In this document: positions 1-6,329 of the stretch, in pieces
Position numbering within the stretch: position 1 is the stretch's first letter
Layout: the number at the start of each line of letters is the position of its first letter
Source of the DNA: Allobosea sp. 47.2.35
Lineage (GTDB): Bacteria > Pseudomonadota > Alphaproteobacteria > Rhizobiales > Beijerinckiaceae
Reading direction: 5' to 3'
DNA length: 36,134 nt
NCBI RefSeq assembly: GCF_024655635.1
Contig: NZ_JANLGI010000029.1
Coordinates: forward strand, 1-36,134
Made by a program: the position numbers and the translations under genes
Notes under the pieces: model-generated
Seen by the model: the letters and a program-made list of their open reading frames with translations, nothing else
What the model was told of the DNA's origin: nothing
Databases searched by the model: none

Positions 1-86
1 TGGAGAACGAGGGCATCGTCGGACCCGCCAACCACGCAGGGAAAAGAGAGATCCTCGTCGAAGGCCAGAATCAGCACGACGATTGA
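1..86 (+). CDS. ftsK: FtsK DNA translocase, C-terminal end only
   Basis: The reading frame beginning at base 3 gives ENEGIVGPANHAGKREILVE and then a short tail ending at TGA 84-86. The string EGIVGPANHAGKREIL is the typical end of the FtsK gamma (winged-helix) domain, which reads KOPS sequences to orient the translocase on DNA. FtsK is a septal membrane-anchored ATPase that pumps chromosome ends away from the closing septum and activates XerCD at dif. Only the last 27 residues are in the window; the membrane and motor domains lie upstream. The lolA-like gene follows on the same strand, an order common in alphaproteobacteria. Identification rests on this short but distinctive tail. Confidence 0.85.
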   Translation, partial: ENEGIVGPANHAGKREILVEGQNQHDD

Positions 87-273
87 GGCTTGCGACAACC
101 CACGCCCTTGCAGGCACAGGTGCCAGTCCTCAAATTGCCATGACGATGCTGCAACCTGCGCAACAGGCCAGACGTTGAGGCGGAAAGACCAGATCGGGAA
201 ATCGTCCGGCTTCCCGCGTCAGCGATCTCTAGGCCTCGGCAGGAACGGCCGCGGCATAAGGAATGGAGCAGCC

Positions 274-1119
274 TTGCTCGACAGATTGACCCCGGCCATC
301 CGGGCTTCGGTTCTGGTGACGACGTTCGTCGGATGCACGCTCGCGGCCGGCCCGCTGGCGGCCCAGCCGCTTCAGCTCCAGCCCCCGAAGCCCGCCGCCG
401 CCAAGCCCGCCCCGCGCCTCGTCCTGCCGCCGCCCCGGCCCGCCGGCCTCGGCGAGACGCGTACCGCCGCGACCGAAGCGGCCCCGATCCAGCCCGTGGC
501 GACAAACGCCCCTGCCGCAGCCGCTCCGGTCGCTGAGGCAGCCAAGCCTGCCGCCGCTCCCGCCAGGGGCAGGCAGGCGGCTCCAGCGACGCAGGAAGAA
601 GCCGTCGAGCGGCTCAACGCCTATCTCAACAGCTTCCAGACCTTGCAGGGCAATTTCATCCAGCACGCCGCCAACGGTAGGCGGCTGGAAGGGCGCATCT
701 ATATCCAGCGCCCCGGCAAGATGCGCTTCGAATACGAGCCGCCGACCACCACGGAAGTGATCGCGGACGGCACCTCGGTCGCCGTGCGCGACAAGCGCCT
801 CGCGACGCAGGACATCTATTCGATCGGCCAGACGCCGCTGAAATTCCTCGTCCGCGAGAAGATGGACCTGGCACGCGAGGGCACGTTGAAAGGCGCCAGC
901 ATCGATGGCGACCTGCTCACGGTCCGGCTGGAAGACCGCTCGACCTTGGGCGGCACCTCGAAGATCACGCTGAAATTCGATCTCGTCGCGAACGAGCTCC
1001 GGCAATGGGTCGTGGTCGATCCGCAGGGCTACGAGACCGCGATCTCGCTTTACAATCTCGACACCCGCCGTCGGCCCGATCCGCAGAATTTCGTGATCGA
1101 CTACCAGCGCAAGCTCTGA
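274..1119 (+). CDS. lolA: LolA-like outer-membrane lipoprotein carrier protein
   Basis: LolA is the periplasmic chaperone that carries lipoproteins from the LolCDE exporter to the outer membrane. I start it at TTG 274 because GGAG at 265-268 sits five bases upstream and a signal peptide follows directly (charged start, hydrophobic residues about 11-25, cleavage near 28-30); an in-frame TTG at 175 would add 33 residues of non-secretory sequence. Residues about 31-105 form a Pro/Ala-rich linker, longer than in classical LolA. The LolA domain runs from about 107 to 281, with LNSFQTLQGNFIQ, GRIYIQRPGKMRFEYEPP and a C-terminal RRRPDPQNFVIDY strand. Length is 281 aa against about 180-205 for enterobacterial LolA; the excess is mostly the linker. 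It sits between ftsK and xthA. Confidence 0.85.
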   Translation: MLDRLTPAIRASVLVTTFVGCTLAAGPLAAQPLQLQPPKPAAAKPAPRLVLPPPRPAGLGETRTAATEAAPIQPVATNAPAAAAPVAEAAKPAAAPARGRQAAPATQEEAVERLNAYLNSFQTLQGNFIQHAANGRRLEGRIYIQRPGKMRFEYEPPTTTEVIADGTSVAVRDKRLATQDIYSIGQTPLKFLVREKMDLAREGTLKGASIDGDLLTVRLEDRSTLGGTSKITLKFDLVANELRQWVVVDPQGYETAISLYNLDTRRRPDPQNFVIDYQRKL

Positions 1120-1200
1120 CGTTACAGGCAGGCCGAAAACGGCTTGCCTTTTGCGCTTCGACGACCCAGTTTCCGGCCTCCTCCCTGCCGGAATCCTCGC

Positions 1201-2016
1201 GTGCAACTCACCGTCACCAGCTGGAACATCAATTCCGTTCGCCTGCGCATCGGCATGGTCGGGGAATTCCTGACCACCCACGCCCCCGACGTGCTCTGCC
1301 TGCAGGAGACCAAGACGCCGGACGAGCAGTTTCCGGCCAAGGCCTTCCACCAGCTCGGCTATGTCCATCAGGCCTTTATCGGCCAGAAGGGCTACAACGG
1401 CGTCGCCATCGTCTCGAAATTGCCCTTCAGCGAAAAGGAAGCGATGTCGATGTGCGGCCGCAACGACGCCCGGCACATGACGGTGACGCTCGACAAGGCG
1501 GCCGGCCCCGCCGCGGGCATCGCCATCCATAATTTCTACATCCCGGCCGGCGGCGACCTGCCCGATCCCGAGAAGAACGACAAGTTCGCCCACAAACTCG
1601 CCTTCCTCGACGAGATCGGCGCCTGGGGCGTGACCAAGAAGCCGACCGACCGGCCAGCGATCCTGCTCGGCGATCTCAATATCGCCCCGCTGGAGCATGA
1701 CGTCTGGAGCCACAAGCAGCTCCTCGACGTCGTCAGCCACACGCCGATTGAGACGACGACGCTGGAGAAGCTGCGCAGCGAGCTCGGCTGGACCGACGCC
1801 GCCCGCACGCTGCGGCCCGAACCCGAAAAGCTCTATTCCTGGTGGAGCTACCGCGCGCAGGACTGGGCGGCCTCGAACAAGGGTCGCCGGCTCGACCATA
1901 TCTGGCTCTCGGACGGGCTGAAGCCGGCTTTGCGCGACCTCACCTTCCTGCGCGAGGCCCGGGGCTGGGAGCGCCCCTCCGACCATGTCCCGGTCACGGT
2001 GACGCTGGAACTCTGA
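1201..2016 (+). CDS. xthA: Exodeoxyribonuclease III (AP endonuclease)
   Basis: This is a Mg-dependent endonuclease/exonuclease/phosphatase-fold enzyme of base-excision repair. It cuts 5' of abasic sites and has 3'-5' exonuclease and 3'-phosphatase activities. Visible motifs are SWNINSVRLR (residues 7-16), the metal ligand E36 in LQETK, GYNGVAIVSK, GDLNIAP at about 157-163, RLDHIWLSD, and the terminal SDHVPV at about 260-265 that holds the catalytic His. The predicted 271 aa match the family. I place the start at GTG 1201, where homology begins (VQLTVTSWNIN); an in-frame TTG at 1144 is possible but would add an unrelated Arg/Pro-rich stretch. No strong ribosome binding site is visible. It follows the lolA-like gene by 81 bp. 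Confidence 0.92.
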   Translation: MQLTVTSWNINSVRLRIGMVGEFLTTHAPDVLCLQETKTPDEQFPAKAFHQLGYVHQAFIGQKGYNGVAIVSKLPFSEKEAMSMCGRNDARHMTVTLDKAAGPAAGIAIHNFYIPAGGDLPDPEKNDKFAHKLAFLDEIGAWGVTKKPTDRPAILLGDLNIAPLEHDVWSHKQLLDVVSHTPIETTTLEKLRSELGWTDAARTLRPEPEKLYSWWSYRAQDWAASNKGRRLDHIWLSDGLKPALRDLTFLREARGWERPSDHVPVTVTLEL

Positions 2017-2096
2017 CGGGCGCACGCAGCGCTTCATGCCGCAGCGGACCCTCGGCCATGCCGGCCCGTCCTAACCGGCGGGCAAGCCCGCATGGT

Positions 2097-3050
2097 ATGG
2101 CCGGCGGTAAGTTCCCCGGCGAAGCCAGTCCCGTGCAGCCAGCCCCCTCGACATCGCTCTCGTTCCGCGACACGCTACTCATCCTGGCGGTCATGATCGT
2201 CTGGGGCACGAATTTCGTCGTCATCCATATCGGCGTCGAACATTTCCCGCCGCTGCTCTTCGCAGCGCTGCGCTTCACTTTCGCGCTCCTGCCGGCAGTC
2301 TTCTTCCTCAAACGCCCGGACGCGCCCTGGAGCAAGCTCGCCGCCTATGGCGTGCTGATCGGCGCCGGCCAATTCGGCCTGCTCTTCTTCGCCATCAAGG
2401 GTTTCATCGCGCCGGGCCTCGCCTCGCTCGTGGTGCAGTCGCAGCCCTTCTTCACCATCCTGCTGGCGGCGGCGATCGCGCATGAGCGCGTGCAGCCCTT
2501 CCAGTTCGCCGGGCTTGCGCTCGCCGCCATCGGCATCGGCGTGATCCTCTGGCACACCGACGGCTCGACCACGCCGCTCGGCATCGTCCTGGTGCTCGCT
2601 GCCGCCTTCTGCTGGGCCGCCGGCAATATCGTCGCGCGCAGCACGCCCAGGGTCGACATGCTCGCCTATGTCGTCTGGACCAGCCTCTTCGCGATCCCGC
2701 CGCTGCTTGCCCTGTCCTGGGCGATCGAGGGCTGGCCGGCGATGCGCGACGGACTCGTCCATGCTCCGGCCGTCGCCTGGGCCGCCGCGATCTGGCAGGC
2801 GGTCGGCAATGTCATGTTCGGCTATGCCGTTTGGGGCTGGCTGCTCTCGCGCTATGCCGCCGCCACGGTCGCGCCGACATCCCTGCTGGTCCCGATCTTC
2901 GGGATGGGCGCCGCCACGATCTGGCTCGGCGAGCCCTTGCCCGGCTGGAAATTCCTCGCGGCCGGGCTGGTACTTTCCGGCCTGTGCGTCAACAGCCTCT
3001 GGCCGCGCTTCGCCGCGATCCGGGCCGCGAGGCACCCGCCCTCGTCGTGA
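2097..3050 (+). CDS. EamA/DMT-family transporter
   Basis: This is an inner-membrane protein of the drug/metabolite transporter superfamily. From ATG 2097 it is 317 aa with about ten hydrophobic segments in two EamA repeats. The first begins with FRDTLLILAVMIVWGTNFVVIHIGV and includes LFFAIKGFIAPGLASLVVQSQPFF; the second starts near LGIVLVLAAAFCWAAGNIVAR and ends with WLGEPLPGWKFLAAGLVLSGL. The pattern resembles O-acetylserine/cysteine exporter-type members (EamA/YdeD-like), but the substrate cannot be read from sequence. ATG 2058 is an in-frame alternative that adds 13 residues; neither start has a strong ribosome binding site. The gene converges on the cyclic-nucleotide-binding gene with only 9 bp between the ends. 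Confidence 0.85.
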   Translation: MAGGKFPGEASPVQPAPSTSLSFRDTLLILAVMIVWGTNFVVIHIGVEHFPPLLFAALRFTFALLPAVFFLKRPDAPWSKLAAYGVLIGAGQFGLLFFAIKGFIAPGLASLVVQSQPFFTILLAAAIAHERVQPFQFAGLALAAIGIGVILWHTDGSTTPLGIVLVLAAAFCWAAGNIVARSTPRVDMLAYVVWTSLFAIPPLLALSWAIEGWPAMRDGLVHAPAVAWAAAIWQAVGNVMFGYAVWGWLLSRYAAATVAPTSLLVPIFGMGAATIWLGEPLPGWKFLAAGLVLSGLCVNSLWPRFAAIRAARHPPSS

Positions 3051-3059
3051 ACGGCCAGA

Positions 3060-3524
3060 CTATGTCCGGTCGATCGCGTCCAAAGCTTCCTGTACTGCCG
3101 AGAGCTCGCCGACGAAACCCTGCAACCGGGCGCCGATCGCGGCGGCGATGGCCTCGGCCGAATCAGGTGATTCGCCGAGCACGCGGCGCATCACGCTGCG
3201 CGGCAGCCGCATCACCTGCGTCGGCTCGCGCGCGATCGCCGTGACCTGACGGGGAACCGAGGTGAACAGCGCAAGCTCGCCGATCATCGCGCCGGGGCCG
3301 ATGATCTCGGTCGCCGGCTTGCCGTCGTCCTGCGCCGTCAGCGCGACCGCGCCCGACACCACCAGCACCGCCCCGTCCGAAGGCTCGCCGGCGCGGAACA
3401 GCACGTCGCCAGCGCGCAGGATGCGGCTTTCGGCCGCGAAGGCGAGCAATCGCAGCGCATCGCGTTCCATCAGGCTCAGCAGCGGCTGCCGGGCCAGCAG
3501 GGCCATGTCGTCGTCGAGCGCCAT
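3060..3524 (-). CDS. Cyclic nucleotide-binding domain protein (no HTH)
   Basis: This 154-aa protein is essentially one CRP-type cNMP-binding beta-roll. It has the lead-in RILRAGDVLFRAGEPSDGAVLVVSGAVAL and the phosphate-binding-cassette region GPGAMIGELALFTSVPRQVTAIA, with the GE-L-AL and PRQVTA signature including the conserved Arg. A short helical tail (GARLQGFVGELSAVQEALDAI) follows, but no helix-turn-helix, so it is unlikely to bind DNA itself. It starts 3 bp after the stop of the response-regulator gene and is almost certainly cotranscribed with it. A role as a ligand-sensing partner or adaptor of that regulator is inference; the ligand (cAMP, cGMP or none) cannot be decided here. Confidence 0.85.
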   Translation of the reverse strand: MALDDDMALLARQPLLSLMERDALRLLAFAAESRILRAGDVLFRAGEPSDGAVLVVSGAVALTAQDDGKPATEIIGPGAMIGELALFTSVPRQVTAIAREPTQVMRLPRSVMRRVLGESPDSAEAIAAAIGARLQGFVGELSAVQEALDAIDRT

Positions 3525-3527
3525 CCG

Positions 3528-4214
3528 TCAGGGATTCAGCCGGTAACCGCCGGCATCGGTGACCAGAAGCCGCGCATTGCCCGGATCGGGCTCGATCTTC
3601 TGGCGCAGCCGGTAGATATGGGTTTCGAGCGTATGGGTCGTCACCTGGCTGTTATAGCCCCAGACCTCCTGCAGCAGCACCTCCCGCGCGATCGGCTTAC
3701 GGCCGGCGCGATAGAGGAAACGCAGGATCGCCGTCTCCTTCTCGGTGAGCTTGGTCTTCGAGCCCTTTTCGCTGACGAGCAGCTTCGAACCGGGGTGGAA
3801 CGTGTAGGGGCCGACCTGAAAGATCGCGTCCTCGCTCGCCTCGTATTGCCTGAGATGCGCGCGGATGCGCGCCAGCAGCACGGCGAATTTGAACGGCTTG
3901 ACCACATAGTCGTTCGCGCCGGCCTCGAGCCCGAGCACGGTATCGGCATCCGAACCTTGCGCCGTCAGCATGACCACAGGACTCTTGAAGCCGTTCTTGC
4001 GCATCACCTTGACGGCCTCGCGCCCATCCATGTCGGGCAGACCGACATCCATCACGGCAAGGTCGACGCGGTCGCCCTGCACGGCCTTGATCGCCGCCGT
4101 CGCGGTATCGGCCGTCGAGAGCCGGAACTCCTCGTAGAGTGAGAGCTGCTCGGACAGCGTGTCGCGCAGGGTCTGGTCGTCATCGACGAGCAGGATATGA
4201 TGGACGGCGGACAT
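3528..4214 (-). CDS. OmpR/PhoB-family response regulator
   Basis: This is a two-component transcription factor with an N-terminal receiver (residues about 5-120) and a C-terminal winged helix (about 130-225). Visible are the acidic pocket D11-D13 in ILLVDDD, phosphoacceptor D56 in LAVMDVGLPDMDG, T84, and K106 in NDYVVKPF. The DNA-binding domain includes LTEKETAILRFLYRAG, the recognition region TTHTLETHIYRLRQKIE and a wing ending GGYRLNP. I start it at ATG 4214, directly before the receiver; an ATG at 4271 would add 19 residues. The long LETHIYRLRQKIEPDPGNARLLVTD stretch resembles CenR-type alphaproteobacterial envelope regulators, which I offer only as a hypothesis. No histidine kinase is encoded nearby, so the partner lies elsewhere. 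The cNMP-binding gene follows in the same operon. Confidence 0.9.
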   Translation of the reverse strand: MSAVHHILLVDDDQTLRDTLSEQLSLYEEFRLSTADTATAAIKAVQGDRVDLAVMDVGLPDMDGREAVKVMRKNGFKSPVVMLTAQGSDADTVLGLEAGANDYVVKPFKFAVLLARIRAHLRQYEASEDAIFQVGPYTFHPGSKLLVSEKGSKTKLTEKETAILRFLYRAGRKPIAREVLLQEVWGYNSQVTTHTLETHIYRLRQKIEPDPGNARLLVTDAGGYRLNP

Positions 4215-4297
4215 GAATGGGGTTCGCTCGAACGCAGGGACTGCGGCAACATGAGCCTGCTGAGTCGTCATCGCAAGTGAGGCTGCCTGGAATTCCC

Positions 4298-4864
4298 GTG
4301 AGAAACCGATCCGATCACTCACGCGCGCCGCATGACGGACCGCGCAATCTCACCGCCTTGCGCGTCTTCGCCTCGGTCCATGACCGCCGCAAAGGCTTCC
4401 TCGTTGCAGGCAACACCATCTTTCCCTGCGCGCTCGGCCGCTCCGGCATCGGCACCGTCAAACGGGAGGGCGACGGCCGCACACCGCGCTTCGACCTGCC
4501 TTTGCGCAGCGTTTTCTACCGGGCCGATCGCCTTTCACGCCCGCGCACCCTCCTGCCGTTGAAGCGGATCGGGCCGCGCGACGCCTGGTGCGACGACCAG
4601 AAGGACCGCCGCTACAACCGCTTGATCGACCGCCCGCCGGGCGAGGCCGAGGAGCGCCTCCAGCGAGAGGATCATCTCTATGATGTGATCGTCGAGCTCG
4701 GCTGGAACGACCGGCCGGTGCAGCGCGGACGCGGCAGCGCGATCTTCTGGCACCTCGCCCGCGCCGGCTTCACGCCGACCGCAGGCTGCGTCGCCGTTGA
4801 CGGCCATGTCTTCGCCAAGCTGCTGCCGCGGCTGGCCCGCCATTGCCGGATCGTGGTGAGGTGA
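4298..4864 (+). CDS. L,D-transpeptidase (YkuD-like) domain protein
   Basis: From GTG 4298 the protein has 188 aa. It fits the short YkuD/ErfK-like family (L,D-transpeptidase catalytic-domain proteins) that includes enzymes cross-linking peptidoglycan or attaching proteins to it. Key features are LVAGNTIFPCALGRSGIGTVKREGDGRTPRFDLPL early on and the catalytic box near residues 152-164, with H152 in FWHLARAG and C164 in PTAGCVAVDG. I see no clear signal peptide, which is common for this short form but leaves its location uncertain. The GTG start follows CTGGAATTCCC. It is divergent from the response regulator with an 83-bp gap, so shared regulation is possible. The family call is good; the exact substrate is unknown. 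Confidence 0.78.
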   Translation: MRNRSDHSRAPHDGPRNLTALRVFASVHDRRKGFLVAGNTIFPCALGRSGIGTVKREGDGRTPRFDLPLRSVFYRADRLSRPRTLLPLKRIGPRDAWCDDQKDRRYNRLIDRPPGEAEERLQREDHLYDVIVELGWNDRPVQRGRGSAIFWHLARAGFTPTAGCVAVDGHVFAKLLPRLARHCRIVVR

Positions 4865-4968
4865 GCTAGGAGAGACGCGGGCACCGTCTCGATCATATCT
4901 TCGGATCAGGCTGTCGCACTCCCGGGCACCGTCCCGCGACGCGAAGCCATCCCAGCCAGAGATTTACG

Positions 4969-5352
4969 ATGACTGATTCGGTTTCCTCGTTCCGCTTCGG
5001 GCGGATCGCCGCCATGCTGCCCGTGGCCGACATGGCCCGCGCCTGCGACTTCTATATCGGTGCCCTCGGCTTCCGGAAAACCTTCGAGAACGGCAATCCC
5101 GTCGGCTTCATGATCCTGAAGCGCGACGCGGCTGAGCTGCACCTGACGCTCCAGCCCGGCCACAAGGCGGCGGATTTCAACGTCGCGCATATGATGGTCG
5201 AGGATATCGACGCGGCGCATGCCGTGATCCGCGAGCGCGGCCTGCGCATCGTCAAGGGCTTGCGCGACAAGGATTACGGCCTGCGCGCCTTCGTCTTCGA
5301 GGACCCCGACGGCAATCGCATCGATGTCGGCGAGCCGCTGAAGCAGGCTTGA
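4969..5352 (+). CDS. VOC-family (glyoxalase/bleomycin-resistance-like) protein
   Basis: This 127-aa protein has the paired beta-alpha-beta-beta-beta modules of the vicinal oxygen chelate fold. The first is IAAMLPVADMARACDFYIGALGFRKTFENGNPVGFMILKRDAAELHLTL and the second runs from AHMMVEDIDAAHAVIRERGLRIVKG to LRAFVFEDPDGNRIDVGEP. Potential metal or ligand positions include His in ELHLTL, His in VAHMMVED and Glu in VFEDPDG. Bleomycin-resistance-type members bind toxic compounds and others are metal-dependent lyases or dioxygenases; the sequence alone does not decide which. It starts at ATG 4969 and ends just before a long inverted repeat. The 104 bp upstream hold a 6-bp hairpin (GAGACG at 4872-4877, CGTCTC at 4885-4890). 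Confidence 0.85.
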   Translation: MTDSVSSFRFGRIAAMLPVADMARACDFYIGALGFRKTFENGNPVGFMILKRDAAELHLTLQPGHKAADFNVAHMMVEDIDAAHAVIRERGLRIVKGLRDKDYGLRAFVFEDPDGNRIDVGEPLKQA

Positions 5353-5361
5353 AACGCGCTG

Positions 5362-5493
5362 TCATCCCGTGCGCGCTGCGGCATGCAATGACGCTGCGCA
5401 GACACGGGACCGTCGTCAGAAGAGAGCACCCTATCCGGAAAACGGTCCCGCATCTGCGCAGCAGCATTAGATGCTGCAGCGCGTGCGGGATGA
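5362..5493. repeat. REP-like long palindromic element
   Basis: Two arms of 52 bases (5362-5413 and 5442-5493) are reverse complements with about ten mismatches, around a 28-base centre. The outer ends read TCATCCCG and CGGGATGA, and the inner ends ACGGGACCGT and ACGGTCCCG. It lies between the convergent ends of the VOC and yggS-type genes, the usual place for REP-type or intergenic palindromic elements in alphaproteobacteria. The paired changes suggest a structure kept at RNA or DNA level. It could also stop transcription from both sides. Confidence 0.75.
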
Positions 5494-5510
5494 CCGCGCC
5501 TGGAAAGAGG

Positions 5511-6176
5511 TCAGCCCCGCGCCCCGAAGATCGCGCTACCCACCCTCACATAGGTCGCGCCAAGCTGGATCGCAGCCTCGTAATCGGCGCTCATGCCCAT
5601 CGACAGGCCCTTGAGCCCGTTGCGGGCGGCGATCTTGGCCAGCAGGCCGAAATGCGGCGAAGGCGGCTCGTCCGCCGGCGGAATGCACATCAGCCCTTCG
5701 ATCGCGAGACCGTGAATTTCGCGGCAGCGGGCGATGAACGCGTCGGTCTCGGCCGGCAGCACGCCGCCCTTCTGCGCCTCCTCGCCGGTATTGACCTGCA
5801 CGAAGAACCGCGGCGCCTTGCCCACCCGCGCGATCTCGCGCGCCAGTTCCTTGGCCAGGCTCTCGCGGTCAAGCGACTGGATAACGTCGAAGAGCTCGAC
5901 CGCTTCGCGCGCCTTATTGGATTGCAGCGGGCCGATCATGTGCAGTTCGGCATCGGGAAAGCGCTCCTTCAGCGCCGGCCATTTCGCCTTGGCTTCCTGC
6001 ACATAGTTCTCGCCGAAGATGCGCTGCCCGGCTTCGAGCACTTCGGTGATCTGCTCGGCCGGCTTGGTCTTGGAGACCGCGACCAGCGCGACTGAGCCGG
6101 CTTCACGCCCGAAATCGCGCTCGGCGCGGCTGATCGCCGTCCGAATTTCAGCCAAACGCGTAACCGTATCGCTCAT
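5511..6176 (-). CDS. YggS/PROSC-type pyridoxal phosphate homeostasis protein
   Basis: This 221-aa single-domain PLP-binding TIM barrel belongs to the YggS (PLPBP) family, which buffers vitamin B6 and affects amino-acid and keto-acid balance without a known catalytic reaction. The PLP lysine is K36 in VALVAVSKTKP. Other hallmarks are FGENYVQEA, ELHMIGPLQSNKAREAV, VQVNTGEEAQKGG, GLMCIPP, LSMGMSADYEAAIQLGATYVRVGSAIFG. The start at 6176 is preceded on the minus strand by AGAGG seven bases upstream; longer in-frame starts add unrelated sequence. It is divergent from leuS with a 153-bp gap. It is often genome-adjacent to cell-division or housekeeping genes and is not part of an operon here. Confidence 0.93.
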   Translation of the reverse strand: MSDTVTRLAEIRTAISRAERDFGREAGSVALVAVSKTKPAEQITEVLEAGQRIFGENYVQEAKAKWPALKERFPDAELHMIGPLQSNKAREAVELFDVIQSLDRESLAKELAREIARVGKAPRFFVQVNTGEEAQKGGVLPAETDAFIARCREIHGLAIEGLMCIPPADEPPSPHFGLLAKIAARNGLKGLSMGMSADYEAAIQLGATYVRVGSAIFGARG

Positions 6177-6280
6177 CTGCCAGCCTCTCATGCCCTGCAC
6201 GCCGTTGACCGCGTGCGCGCAATGGTGTCCTAGAGCAGGTTGCAAGATTCCGACATCCGGTTTTTGCATTCAGCCCCTGC

Positions 6281-6304
6281 GCCGGCCTGCCTCCGGGAGC
6301 CGGC
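6281..6304 (+). promoter_or_regulatory. Small GC hairpin in the leuS leader
   Basis: GCCGGC at 6281-6286 and GCCGGC at 6299-6304 can pair around a 12-base loop, 25 bases before the leuS ATG. The leader also contains TAGAGCAGGTTGCA at 6232-6245, which shares its TAGAGCA start with the larger repeat after maf. No leader peptide with leucine codons and no T-box features are visible. Function is unknown. Confidence 0.3.
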
Positions 6305-6329
6305 AAACCGCCAAGAATTGCCCGCTGAC

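Noticed and set aside
229..2037. A 602-codon open frame on the minus strand
   Set aside because: Runs antisense through both the lolA-like gene and xthA and has no recognisable domain.
6177..6329. Possible T-box or leucine attenuator before leuS
   Set aside because: No specifier stem, T-box sequence or run of leucine codons is visible, and T-boxes are not usual in this class.
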